Source: Ilumatobacteraceae bacterium
GTDB lineage: Bacteria; Actinomycetota; Acidimicrobiia; Acidimicrobiales; Ilumatobacteraceae
Direction of reading: 5' to 3'
NCBI GenBank assembly: GCA_025464045.1
Contig: JAODBQ010000609.1
Location: 1 to 6,243, forward strand
DNA length: 6,243 bases
Notes under the pieces: generated by a model
The model's database searches: none
Told to the model about the DNA's origin: nothing
The model's input: the letters and a program-made list of their open reading frames with translations, nothing else
Position numbers and translations under genes: made by a program
In this document: positions 1-5,665 of the stretch, in pieces
Layout: each line of letters begins with the position of its first letter
Numbering within the stretch: position 1 is the first letter of the stretch

Positions 1-143
1 CGCGCGAGACGGCGCACGAGCTCGGACTCGCCGGCGATGTGCTCGGCAAGCACCTCGACGGTGTGCGCGGCCTCCACCTCCGACCAGTCGGCGCTGGTCA
101 GCGCCACGCCCTGGTAGTCGTCCAACACCGTCACCACCGACAT
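1..143 (-). CDS. D-2-hydroxyacid dehydrogenase family protein, N-terminal part (runs off left edge)
   Basis: Reading leftward from ATG at 143-141 gives 47 codons with no stop before the edge, starting MSVVTVLDDYQGVAL and continuing through an ADW motif and a later ESELVRRLA. This opening (hydrophobic strand, LDDYQ, then ADW) is typical of an actinobacterial and proteobacterial branch of NAD(P)-dependent D-isomer 2-hydroxyacid dehydrogenases, cytosolic enzymes that interconvert 2-keto and D-2-hydroxy acids. Only part of the substrate-binding lobe is visible; the Rossmann domain and catalytic Arg/Glu/His lie outside, so activity cannot be judged. The start is well supported: a full Shine-Dalgarno (AGGAGGT on the minus strand, 154-148) ends 4 bases before the ATG. 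The gene is divergent from the amidohydrolase at 291. Family call fairly confident from memory of the N-terminal signature; substrate unknown. Confidence 0.72.
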   Translation of the reverse strand, partial: MSVVTVLDDYQGVALTSADWSEVEAAHTVEVLAEHIAGESELVRRLA

Positions 144-147
144 CGGC

Positions 148-154
148 ACCTCCT
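148..154 (-). promoter_or_regulatory. Shine-Dalgarno of the D-2-hydroxyacid dehydrogenase gene
   Basis: The minus strand reads AGGAGGT here, fully complementary to the 16S rRNA 3' end, with four bases between it and the ATG at 143. It is the strongest ribosome binding site in the window and fixes the start of the truncated left-edge gene. Confidence 0.8.
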
Positions 155-174
155 GTCGCGTTCATCATCGCCGA

Positions 175-194
175 TCGGAGGTCCCCGCCTCCGA
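175..194. repeat. Perfect inverted repeat, 7-bp arms with 6-base spacer
   Basis: TCGGAGG (175-181) and CCTCCGA (188-194) are exact reverse complements separated by TCCCCG. The site lies 31 bases upstream of the dehydrogenase start and about 97 bases upstream of the amidohydrolase start. It could be a dimeric regulator's operator controlling both genes, or a leader hairpin in the minus-strand transcript. No T-run follows on either strand, so an intrinsic terminator is unlikely. G+C-rich DNA forms such repeats by chance fairly often. Confidence 0.45.
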
Positions 195-290
195 CCACGA
201 ATCGTGTTCGACGGCAGGGGTACAGTTCGGTTCGAAGAGCCAGGCGTCTCGGTCGAGAGAACCGCGGACCCAGGACGAAAGGTGGCTGTC

Positions 291-1469
291 ATGCCCGCAG
301 TGAGCCCGATCTTCCCCGGCATCAGCATCATCGACACCGACACCCACTGGAGCGAACCAGCGGATCTGTGGACGTCGATGGCTCCGGCGAAGTACCGCGA
401 GCTCGTCCCGCAGATCCGCGAGCACAACGGCCGGCGCAAGTGGGTCGTCAACGGCGACATCCCGCTGGCGGGCGACTCCGCCGTGAGCGCGATCGGTCCT
501 GACGGCGAGAAGATGCTCGGTCTCGAGTTCCTCAAGCACGACATCGAGATGGTCCACGCCGCGTCGTACGACTGCGACGCCCGCCTGGAGCTGATGGACC
601 GCATGGGCGTCAGCCACGGCATCGTCTACCCGAACGTCGGCGGCTTCGGGAACCAGAACTTCCTCAAGATCGACGACACCGCGCTGCGCATCGCTTGCGT
701 CGAGATCTACAACGACTGGATGAGCGATCTGCAGCGACGCTCGGGGGGCCGGATCCTGCCGATGGCGCTCGTGCCGTGGTGGGACATCGACGCCTGCGTG
801 TCCGAGGTCGATCGGATGCATGCCAACGGCGCCAAGGGCATCGTGATGTGCTCCAACCCCCACGACTCGGGGATGCCCAACTTCGCCCAGCCCGATTGGC
901 GTCCGTTCTGGGAGGTCTGCGAGGCCCTCGACATGCCGATCAACTTCCACATCGGCGCCTCGGAGGGCGACATCGACTGGTCGGGCAAGGTGCCGTACTC
1001 GACGTGGTCGGGCGACGTCAAGCTCAGCCTCGGCGGGGCGGCGATCTTCCTCGGACAGCTGCGCTGGATGGTCAACCTCTTGGTCAGCGACGTGCCCGAG
1101 CTGTACCCGAACCTCAACTTCGTCTCGGTCGAGAGCGGCGTCGGATGGATCCCGTTCTTGCTCGACGCGCTGGACTACCAGTGCGGCGAGACGGCCCCGG
1201 AGCACCTGGCGCACCTGTCGATGAAGCCGTCGGAGTACTTCCGTCGCCAGTTCTACGGCTGCTTCTGGTTCGAGAGCCGGACCTTGGCCTCCGCGATCGA
1301 GCACCTCGGCGCCGACCGGATCATGTTCGAGACGGACATCCCCCACCCCACGTGCCTCTACCCGCACAGCGTCGAGCGCGTCCGCGCCGCGATCTCCGAG
1401 CTGGAGCCGGCCGTCCAGAAGCGGATCCTCCAGGACAACGCGGCAGAGCTCTACAACATCCAGCTGTGA
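291..1469 (+). CDS. Amidohydrolase family protein (amidohydrolase-2 / ACMSD-like TIM barrel)
   Basis: Predicted 392-residue cytosolic metal-dependent enzyme of the family holding ACMSD, gamma-resorcylate decarboxylase and the LigY-type C-C hydrolase. Visible landmarks: DTDTHW near the N-terminus (Asp17-x-His19, first-strand metal site; Glu22-Pro23 follow), NFHIG (His220, strand-5 metal ligand), SVESGVGWIPF (Glu281) and FETDIPHP (Asp349, strand-8 ligand; His352). It ends in NAAELYNI, the usual close of the family. Where classical decarboxylases have a catalytic His in a HxGG-type motif, this protein has Glu281. The frame is open upstream to base 39, but that extension overlaps the divergent gene and its Shine-Dalgarno and has no family resemblance. 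ATG 291 (AGG 8 bases before) puts the first metal motif at residues 15-20, as is normal; GTG 282 in the same frame is a near alternative. It converges on the monooxygenase gene with 9 bases between stops and no convincing terminator. Family firm; reaction and substrate unknown. Confidence 0.88.
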   Translation: MPAVSPIFPGISIIDTDTHWSEPADLWTSMAPAKYRELVPQIREHNGRRKWVVNGDIPLAGDSAVSAIGPDGEKMLGLEFLKHDIEMVHAASYDCDARLELMDRMGVSHGIVYPNVGGFGNQNFLKIDDTALRIACVEIYNDWMSDLQRRSGGRILPMALVPWWDIDACVSEVDRMHANGAKGIVMCSNPHDSGMPNFAQPDWRPFWEVCEALDMPINFHIGASEGDIDWSGKVPYSTWSGDVKLSLGGAAIFLGQLRWMVNLLVSDVPELYPNLNFVSVESGVGWIPFLLDALDYQCGETAPEHLAHLSMKPSEYFRRQFYGCFWFESRTLASAIEHLGADRIMFETDIPHPTCLYPHSVERVRAAISELEPAVQKRILQDNAAELYNIQL

Positions 1470-1478
1470 CGCACCGCG

Positions 1479-2699
1479 TCAGGGCACGTCGAGTGACGGG
1501 CGGTCGTTGAGCACCGTTGGATCGAAGCCGGCGACGGACCGGTAGCTCGTCGCGAGCTCCTCGAGCTCGGCGTGGGAGATGACGTCGTCGAGGCGCTGGA
1601 AGCCCTGCGGGGCGAGCTCGCCGACGATCTCCATGCACCGCTCCGGGCCCGCCATCCGGTTCGCACGTACGACCGCCGCGGTCGCGGGGAGCCGGTTGCG
1701 CTGGTACGCGTCGAGCGCATCGGTGACCGTCGCGCCGAGGGCGAGCTCACGTGCCAGCACGCGCGCGTCGATGATCGCCTGCGAGGCCCCATTCGAGCCC
1801 ACCGGGTACATCGGGTGTGCCGCGTCGCCCAGCAGCGTCGTGTTGCCCCGGCGCCAGGTGGCCAACGGATCGCGGTCCACCATCGGGTACGCGAGGACGT
1901 GGTCGGCGGCGGCGATCATCGCCGGCACGTCGAGCCAGTCGAATCGGAAGTCGGCGAACCACGCGAGCGGCTCGGCGACGTCGACCTCCCGGTTCCACTG
2001 CTGCCTGGGCATCGGCCGACCGTCGTCGGTGCGCACCTCGGCGACCCAGTTCACGAGCTGGCGCCCAGCGGGCAGATCGCGGATCGGATAGACGACCATG
2101 CGGTGGGCGACGACACCCGCCATGATCATCGTGCGGCCGTCGAGGAACGGCGCCATCACCGTGGCGCCGCGCCACATCGTCACGCCGTTCCACAGTGGCG
2201 GCCCCTCGTCGGGCACGAGCATGCTGCGTGCGATCGAGTGCACCCCGTCGCACCCGACGACGACGTCGAAGCCCGCGGACAGCTCCACCAGCTGCGCGCT
2301 GGTCGTGATGGGGTGTCCAGGGTGGAACCGGGCGCGGCCGAGGCGTTCGACGACGGAGCGCTGCAGCACCCCGAACAGCTCGCCGCGATGGATCGACCAC
2401 TGCGGCCAGCGATAGCCGGCCGCCACTCCACGCGGTTCGGTCCAGATGCGCTGCCCGAACCGGTTGTGGTACGCGAGCGCGGCGGTGCGGATCGCCCGCG
2501 CGTCGAGCGACGTGGCGAGCCCGAGCTCGGTCAGCTCGCGAACCGCGTGCGGCAGGACGTTGATCCCGACGCCGATCTCACCGATCTGCGACGCGGCTTC
2601 GAAGACCTCGACGTCGCCCAACCCGGCGGCGTGCAGCGACAGCGCGAGCGCGCAGCCGCCGATGCCGCCACCGACGATCGCCGTGCGGAGCCCGTGCAT
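1479..2699 (-). CDS. FAD-dependent monooxygenase, PhzS-like flavin hydroxylase
   Basis: Predicted 406-residue group A flavoprotein hydroxylase using NAD(P)H and O2 on an aromatic substrate. The N-terminal Rossmann fold has GGGIGG at residues 10-15 and the ribose-binding acid Glu34; the DG motif is VGCDGVHS (Asp151) and the FAD-binding GD motif is LLGDAAHPMYPVGSNGAS (Asp292). Segments such as EPRGV, SIHRGEL, TMWRG, FLDGRTMI, NWNRE-like QQWNRE and YPMVDRDPL match, from memory, PhzS of Pseudomonas aeruginosa (5-methylphenazine-1-carboxylate 1-monooxygenase, about 400 residues) more than salicylate hydroxylases. The stretch between ERLG (about residue 120) and the DG motif looks roughly a dozen residues shorter than in PhzS. 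No phenazine genes are present, so aromatic catabolism is more likely than pigment synthesis. ATG 2699 shares one base with the VWA gene's stop, implying translational coupling; the first strand begins five residues in, supporting this start. Family firm; substrate unknown. Confidence 0.9.
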   Translation of the reverse strand: MHGLRTAIVGGGIGGCALALSLHAAGLGDVEVFEAASQIGEIGVGINVLPHAVRELTELGLATSLDARAIRTAALAYHNRFGQRIWTEPRGVAAGYRWPQWSIHRGELFGVLQRSVVERLGRARFHPGHPITTSAQLVELSAGFDVVVGCDGVHSIARSMLVPDEGPPLWNGVTMWRGATVMAPFLDGRTMIMAGVVAHRMVVYPIRDLPAGRQLVNWVAEVRTDDGRPMPRQQWNREVDVAEPLAWFADFRFDWLDVPAMIAAADHVLAYPMVDRDPLATWRRGNTTLLGDAAHPMYPVGSNGASQAIIDARVLARELALGATVTDALDAYQRNRLPATAAVVRANRMAGPERCMEIVGELAPQGFQRLDDVISHAELEELATSYRSVAGFDPTVLNDRPSLDVP

Positions 2700-2701
2700 C
2701 A
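2697..2701 (-). other. TGATG stop/start overlap joining the VWA and monooxygenase genes
   Basis: On the minus strand the VWA stop TGA (2701-2699) shares its A with the monooxygenase ATG (2699-2697). Such one-base overlaps normally mark co-transcribed genes whose translation is coupled by reinitiation. I see no strong separate Shine-Dalgarno just upstream, which fits reinitiation. Confidence 0.85.
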
Positions 2702-4135
2702 GAGCAACGCCGCGATCGAATCGGCGAGCTGGCCGAGAGAACGCACCTCGTGGATGCTCGTGCAGTGGCCGCGGTACTCCTCGATCAGCGAATCCCCCGT
2801 GCTCCACGACACCTCCGGCTCGGGGTTGAGCCAGAACACGCGACGGGCCCGGTCGTGGATCCGTGCGAGCGCGGCGACACCACCGTCGCGCCGGTTGCCG
2901 CGGGCGTCGCCGGTGATCACGACGGTCGTCCGGTGGTCGACGACGTCGTCGAGGTGACGATCGACGAACAGGCCGAAGACCCTGCCGTAGTCGCTGTGTC
3001 CGTCGGCGCCGATCACGCCGGCGCGTTCGACGAGCCGGCTCACCGGGATCTCGAAGCGCGCAGCGTCGAACAGGTCGCTCACCTCGGCGATGCCGTCGAC
3101 GAAGGCGAAGCTGCGCACCCGCCGAACCTCGGCGTGGATCGCGTTGACGATCGTCAGCGTGAACGTGGCGAACTCGGCGACCGAGCCGCTGAGGTCGCAC
3201 AGCAGCACGATCTCCGGGCGGTGGGGGTGGCGGCGGCGCATCACCACCTCGATCGGCACCCCGCCGGTCTGGAGCGAACGCCGCATCGTGCGGCGCAGGT
3301 CGACACGCCCGCGCTGGCGGGAACGGCGACGACGTGCGACCCGCGTCGCGAGACGGCGCACGAGCGGGCGTACCAGCCGGCGGACCTCGTCGAGCTCCGT
3401 ACGCGACAGCTCCATCACGTCGAGGTCCTCCAGCCGCGCCCGTCCGGGGATCGCGACGTCCGGTGCGTCGGCGGACCGGCGATCGCCGATCGTCGCCGCG
3501 AGGCGCTGTCGGAACTGATCCAAGCGAGCCGTGAGCTCGGCCCGCTCGAGCATCAGCGCCAGCTCGTCGAGGTCCCCCTCCCGCCGCAGCTGCTGCATCG
3601 CTGCGCTGAGCATCCGCGAGAGGTCGATCGCGCGGAGCACGCGGTGCATCACGTGCTTGAGGCTGCCGGCGGACCCGTCGAATCCGCCGTAGGTGTCGAC
3701 GGCGAGCTCCGCCAGCGCGGCGAGCGCGTCGTCGTCACCGGCCAGGAGAGCGGCGAGGACCGCGGCCGGGATGCCGCCGTCGGGGACCGGGCGCGGCGGA
3801 CGCGATCCGTCGAGCGTCCCACGACCGTTCGCCTCGCGTCGTCGCACGGCCGCGGCACCGAGCTCGAAGGCGACAGCGAAGCAACGGTCGAACACCCCGT
3901 CGCGATCGGCGCGCTTGACCATCGCCGCGCGCAGGCCCTCGCGGAGCTGGACGTGGTCGAGCAGGTCGACGTTGCCGACGACGGCGAGCGCGTCGAGGAC
4001 CTCGCCGGTGGAGACCTCCAGATCGTCCTCACGCAGCAGCTCCGCGAGCCGCAGCACGGGCTCGAGCATCAGCCGACCGAGGACGACGTCGTCATGACTC
4101 GTTTCGTGTTCACCCGGGCCACGTATCGTGTGCAT
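2699..4135 (-). CDS. CoxE-like von Willebrand factor A domain protein
   Basis: Predicted 478-residue soluble protein of the VWA CoxE family. The N-terminal part has the usual sequence of a short helix, VSTGEVLDAL and then LVK/MVK-type helices (here LREGLRAAMVKRAD, VFDRCF). A long charged middle follows, ending in an Arg-rich stretch (about residues 265-285) and RVDLRRTMRRSLQTGG, a hallmark of the family. The VWA domain begins EIVLLCDLSGSV: Asp314-x-Ser316-x-Ser318 is an intact MIDAS DxSxS metal site, with TGD (Asp410) later and the C-terminal FWLNPEPEVSWSTGDS signature. CoxE itself acts with the AAA+ ATPase CoxD in maturing the Mo-Cu centre of CO dehydrogenase; relatives pair with MoxR ATPases as assembly chaperones. 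No ATPase gene is present here. Start uncertain: ATG 4135 has GAG 5 bases upstream; GTG 4138 is adjacent; ATG 4069 (456 residues) starts just where family similarity begins and would leave a longer promoter gap. First gene of a two-gene operon. Confidence 0.87.
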   Translation of the reverse strand: MHTIRGPGEHETSHDDVVLGRLMLEPVLRLAELLREDDLEVSTGEVLDALAVVGNVDLLDHVQLREGLRAAMVKRADRDGVFDRCFAVAFELGAAAVRRREANGRGTLDGSRPPRPVPDGGIPAAVLAALLAGDDDALAALAELAVDTYGGFDGSAGSLKHVMHRVLRAIDLSRMLSAAMQQLRREGDLDELALMLERAELTARLDQFRQRLAATIGDRRSADAPDVAIPGRARLEDLDVMELSRTELDEVRRLVRPLVRRLATRVARRRRSRQRGRVDLRRTMRRSLQTGGVPIEVVMRRRHPHRPEIVLLCDLSGSVAEFATFTLTIVNAIHAEVRRVRSFAFVDGIAEVSDLFDAARFEIPVSRLVERAGVIGADGHSDYGRVFGLFVDRHLDDVVDHRTTVVITGDARGNRRDGGVAALARIHDRARRVFWLNPEPEVSWSTGDSLIEEYRGHCTSIHEVRSLGQLADSIAALL

Positions 4136-4173
4136 CACATCTCGATCGCGCGCAACCGTAGCTGGGGGGCTCC
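4136..4173. promoter_or_regulatory. Very short divergent gap between VWA and hydroquinone dioxygenase genes
   Basis: Only 38 bases separate the divergent starts at 4135 and 4174, so promoters must overlap each other or the VWA 5' coding region. On the plus strand TATCGT (4124-4129) fits TAnnnT, with a poor -35-like TTTCGT 16 bases upstream; these are weak candidates. A G6 run (4164-4169) four bases before ATG 4174 is the only Shine-Dalgarno-like sequence for the small subunit. If VWA really starts at ATG 4069 the gap grows to 104 bases. Confidence 0.4.
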
Positions 4174-4674
4174 ATGCCGTCGACGTCCTACACCACTGAG
4201 TTCGGATCGTTGAACGCGTTCGCCAAGGGCGGGATCGAGATCATCGACGACAACCCGAAGAACTACGCGTTCTCCAACATCTTCGAGGTCGCCGGCTCCT
4301 CCAGGCCGTGGGAGAAGGTGGCGGTCGGCAAGAACATGGAGTACGTGCTGGAGGTCATCCGCGCCGAGGGCACGAGCGAGTGGCGCACCTGCGCGCACGA
4401 CGAGTTCCCGCTCGTGATGGACGGCGAGGTGACGATCGAGCTCGTCCGCCTCGAACGACCGGCCGTCCCTGCCGACAAGGCCGGCTCGGTCCGCCTCGCG
4501 GGCGAGCCCGTCGGGGCGAGGATGGGTCGGATGGTCCTGCGTCGCGGCCACCAGGCGCTGCTCCCTGCACACACCGCCTACCGGATCACCGCAACGGCGC
4601 CGAGCGTCGTGCTGCTCCAGACCATCTTCGGCGACGACACCGTCGAGCGCTGGGCCGACATCTGCCTGAGCTGA
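4174..4674 (+). CDS. hapC: Hydroquinone 1,2-dioxygenase small (alpha) subunit, HapC/PnpC type
   Basis: Predicted 166-residue cupin-fold subunit of the two-component hydroquinone 1,2-dioxygenase, which opens hydroquinone next to a hydroxyl to give 4-hydroxymuconic semialdehyde. Characterised enzymes (HapCD of Pseudomonas fluorescens ACB, PnpCD of Pseudomonas sp. WBC-3) are alpha2beta2 with subunits of about 17-19 and 36-38 kDa; this pair, at 166 and 324 residues, fits. Visible features are an N-terminal arm with FSNIFEVA and EKVAVGKNMEYVLEV, then a single cupin barrel with HDEFPLVMDGEV (His75, Glu77) and a second half with LLPAHTAYR (His133). It lacks a complete cupin His-x-His motif, in keeping with the metal sitting in the large subunit. 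Twelve bases separate it from the large-subunit gene. The call rests on recalled family sequence, size and the diagnostic partner; another cupin ring-cleavage dioxygenase with a related substrate remains possible. Confidence 0.8.
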   Translation: MPSTSYTTEFGSLNAFAKGGIEIIDDNPKNYAFSNIFEVAGSSRPWEKVAVGKNMEYVLEVIRAEGTSEWRTCAHDEFPLVMDGEVTIELVRLERPAVPADKAGSVRLAGEPVGARMGRMVLRRGHQALLPAHTAYRITATAPSVVLLQTIFGDDTVERWADICLS

Positions 4675-4676
4675 AC

Positions 4677-4680
4677 AGGA
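4677..4680 (+). promoter_or_regulatory. Shine-Dalgarno of the large dioxygenase subunit
   Basis: AGGA lies 6 bases before ATG 4687 and supports that start. A nearer ATG at 4682 opens only a two-codon frame (ATG ACA TGA) whose stop overlaps the real start, so it is not the gene start. Confidence 0.6.
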
Positions 4681-4686
4681 CATGAC

Positions 4687-5661
4687 ATGAGCGCTACCGA
4701 GATCGCCTCCACCGCACCGAACAAGCAGGGCTACCGATCGTTCGGCCTCGGCGCCTTCCACTTCTCCCGCGACGAGTACTTCGTGCACATCGACTGGCCG
4801 ACCGGCAAGCACGTGCTCAGCGCCGACGTCTTCCTGCGCGCCCTGCAACGCGACGTCGCCTGGGACTTCTTCTACGGCACGGTCAACTTCGACGCGGTCT
4901 TCGGCACGGTCAACCACTACGGCACCGTGGACATGTTCGCCGGACGGTTCAACGAGGCCTACCGCAAGGCGGAGCTCGACCACACTGAGAACTTCGACAC
5001 CACCGACATCCGCGAGACGTTCAAGGCGATGCTGGAGGACTGGACCAACCAGGGGTTCGATCCATTCGCCAGTCCGGAGGAGACGGACAAGCCGTTCGGT
5101 GTGAAGGACGGTTCGAACACGGCCGCGATCACGCGCCGGCGCGTCGCGGCCCAGCGGATGGTCGGCGTGCCGGGCGACGAGCAGATCCGCACCGACGCCA
5201 CCCACCCGATCAACCGGATGTTCGCCGACGTCGCGCAGGACGAGCCCGAGCTGTACCCGGAGCCCGGCTTCGAGGACGAGGTCTGCGCCTACAGCCTGTT
5301 CGCTTACCTGTCGCGCAGTGACGTGACGTGGAACCCGAGCGTCGTGTCGGTCTGCAAGGCCAGCCTCTACTGCCCGACGACCGAGGAGTACATCCTGCCG
5401 ATCTTCCATGGCAACGATCGGGTGGAGTGGTTCGTGCAGCTGTCCGACGAGATCACCTGGGAGGTGCAGGACCGCGACACGGGGTCGCCGCGCGCGAAGG
5501 TCACGATGCGCGCCGGGGACGTCGCGGCGATGCCCGGCGACATCCGCCACCAGGGTTACAGCCCGAAGCGTTCGATGCTGCTGGTGTGGGAGAACGCCTC
5601 GCCGGAGCTGCCGGAGCTGATCCGCACCGGGCAGGCGAGCGTCTACCCGGTGGACTTCTGA
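4687..5661 (+). CDS. hapD: Hydroquinone 1,2-dioxygenase large (beta, catalytic) subunit, HapD/PnpD type
   Basis: Predicted 324-residue Fe(II) catalytic subunit. The N-terminal half begins with the GLGAFHFSRDEYFVHI signature and is rich in aromatic residues (DFFYGTVNFD, FGTVNHYGTVDMF), probably the subunit interface and substrate pocket. The C-terminal cupin domain carries HGNDRVEWF: His241, Asn243 and Glu247, then His288 in GDIRHQGY. In PnpD of Pseudomonas sp. WBC-3 I recall His256, Asn258, Glu262 and His303 as metal ligands; both the identities and all spacings (2, 4, 41) are the same with a constant offset of 15, which strongly supports the call. This mixed His/Asn/Glu/His set differs from ordinary extradiol enzymes (2-His-1-carboxylate). 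The gene follows the small subunit at 12 bases and is followed after 4 bases by an intradiol dioxygenase, so all three are probably one transcript. Natural substrate (hydroquinone or a substituted one) is inferred. Confidence 0.87.
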   Translation: MSATEIASTAPNKQGYRSFGLGAFHFSRDEYFVHIDWPTGKHVLSADVFLRALQRDVAWDFFYGTVNFDAVFGTVNHYGTVDMFAGRFNEAYRKAELDHTENFDTTDIRETFKAMLEDWTNQGFDPFASPEETDKPFGVKDGSNTAAITRRRVAAQRMVGVPGDEQIRTDATHPINRMFADVAQDEPELYPEPGFEDEVCAYSLFAYLSRSDVTWNPSVVSVCKASLYCPTTEEYILPIFHGNDRVEWFVQLSDEITWEVQDRDTGSPRAKVTMRAGDVAAMPGDIRHQGYSPKRSMLLVWENASPELPELIRTGQASVYPVDF

Positions 5662-5665
5662 GCCG

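Larger units (their letters stand above)
144..290. promoter_or_regulatory. Divergent intergenic region between dehydrogenase and amidohydrolase genes
   Basis: This 147-base gap separates two divergent genes, so it must hold both promoters unless transcription enters from elsewhere. It contains a perfect inverted repeat at 175-194. On the plus strand TACAGT (221-226) fits the loose actinobacterial -10 pattern TAnnnT, but I see no convincing -35 at 17-18 bases upstream (the bases there read CGAATC), so this is only a candidate. AGG at 280-282 lies 8 bases before ATG 291 and may serve the amidohydrolase. No tRNA or terminator is visible. Confidence 0.45.

Noticed and set aside
39..290. N-terminal extension of the amidohydrolase frame back to an ATG at 39
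   Set aside because: The extra 84 residues are rich in Arg and His, resemble no family, and overlap the divergent dehydrogenase gene and its ribosome binding site. The family's first metal motif already sits properly after ATG 291.
165..1367. 400-codon open frame antisense to the amidohydrolase
   Set aside because: Low-complexity Arg/Val/Asp/Glu-rich translation with no motif, opposite a gene with conserved catalytic motifs; a G+C-driven shadow.
1477..1498. CGTCA...TGACG inverted repeat at the convergent gene junction as a terminator
   Set aside because: Only a 5-bp stem with a 12-base loop, no T-run on either strand, and it reaches into the monooxygenase coding end.
1479..2699. Phenazine (pyocyanin-type) biosynthesis
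   Set aside because: Similarity to PhzS is the only hint; no phz core gene or methyltransferase is nearby and the neighbours are catabolic.
1572..2957. 461-codon plus-strand frame antisense to the monooxygenase
   Set aside because: Rich in Arg, His and Ala with no fold signature, while the opposite strand has all three FAD motifs.
3347..3365. 19-base exact match to bases 3-21
   Set aside because: Both copies code on the minus strand for the same short LVRRLA peptide in unrelated proteins; in this codon-biased DNA that is most likely coincidence. No flanking similarity extends it.
2750..4213. 487-codon plus-strand frame antisense to the VWA gene and overlapping hapC
   Set aside because: Repetitive Glu/His/Arg/Val composition, no motif, and it would overlap the real hapC start in another frame.
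4682..4690. ATG ACA TGA mini-frame overlapping the hapD start
   Set aside because: Two codons with poor spacing to the AGGA; probably chance, though it could slightly affect initiation.
4135..5550. 471-codon minus-strand frame antisense to hapC and hapD
   Set aside because: Shadow of two genes with conserved metal-binding residues; its translation is an Arg/Val/Asp/Glu-rich string without family features.
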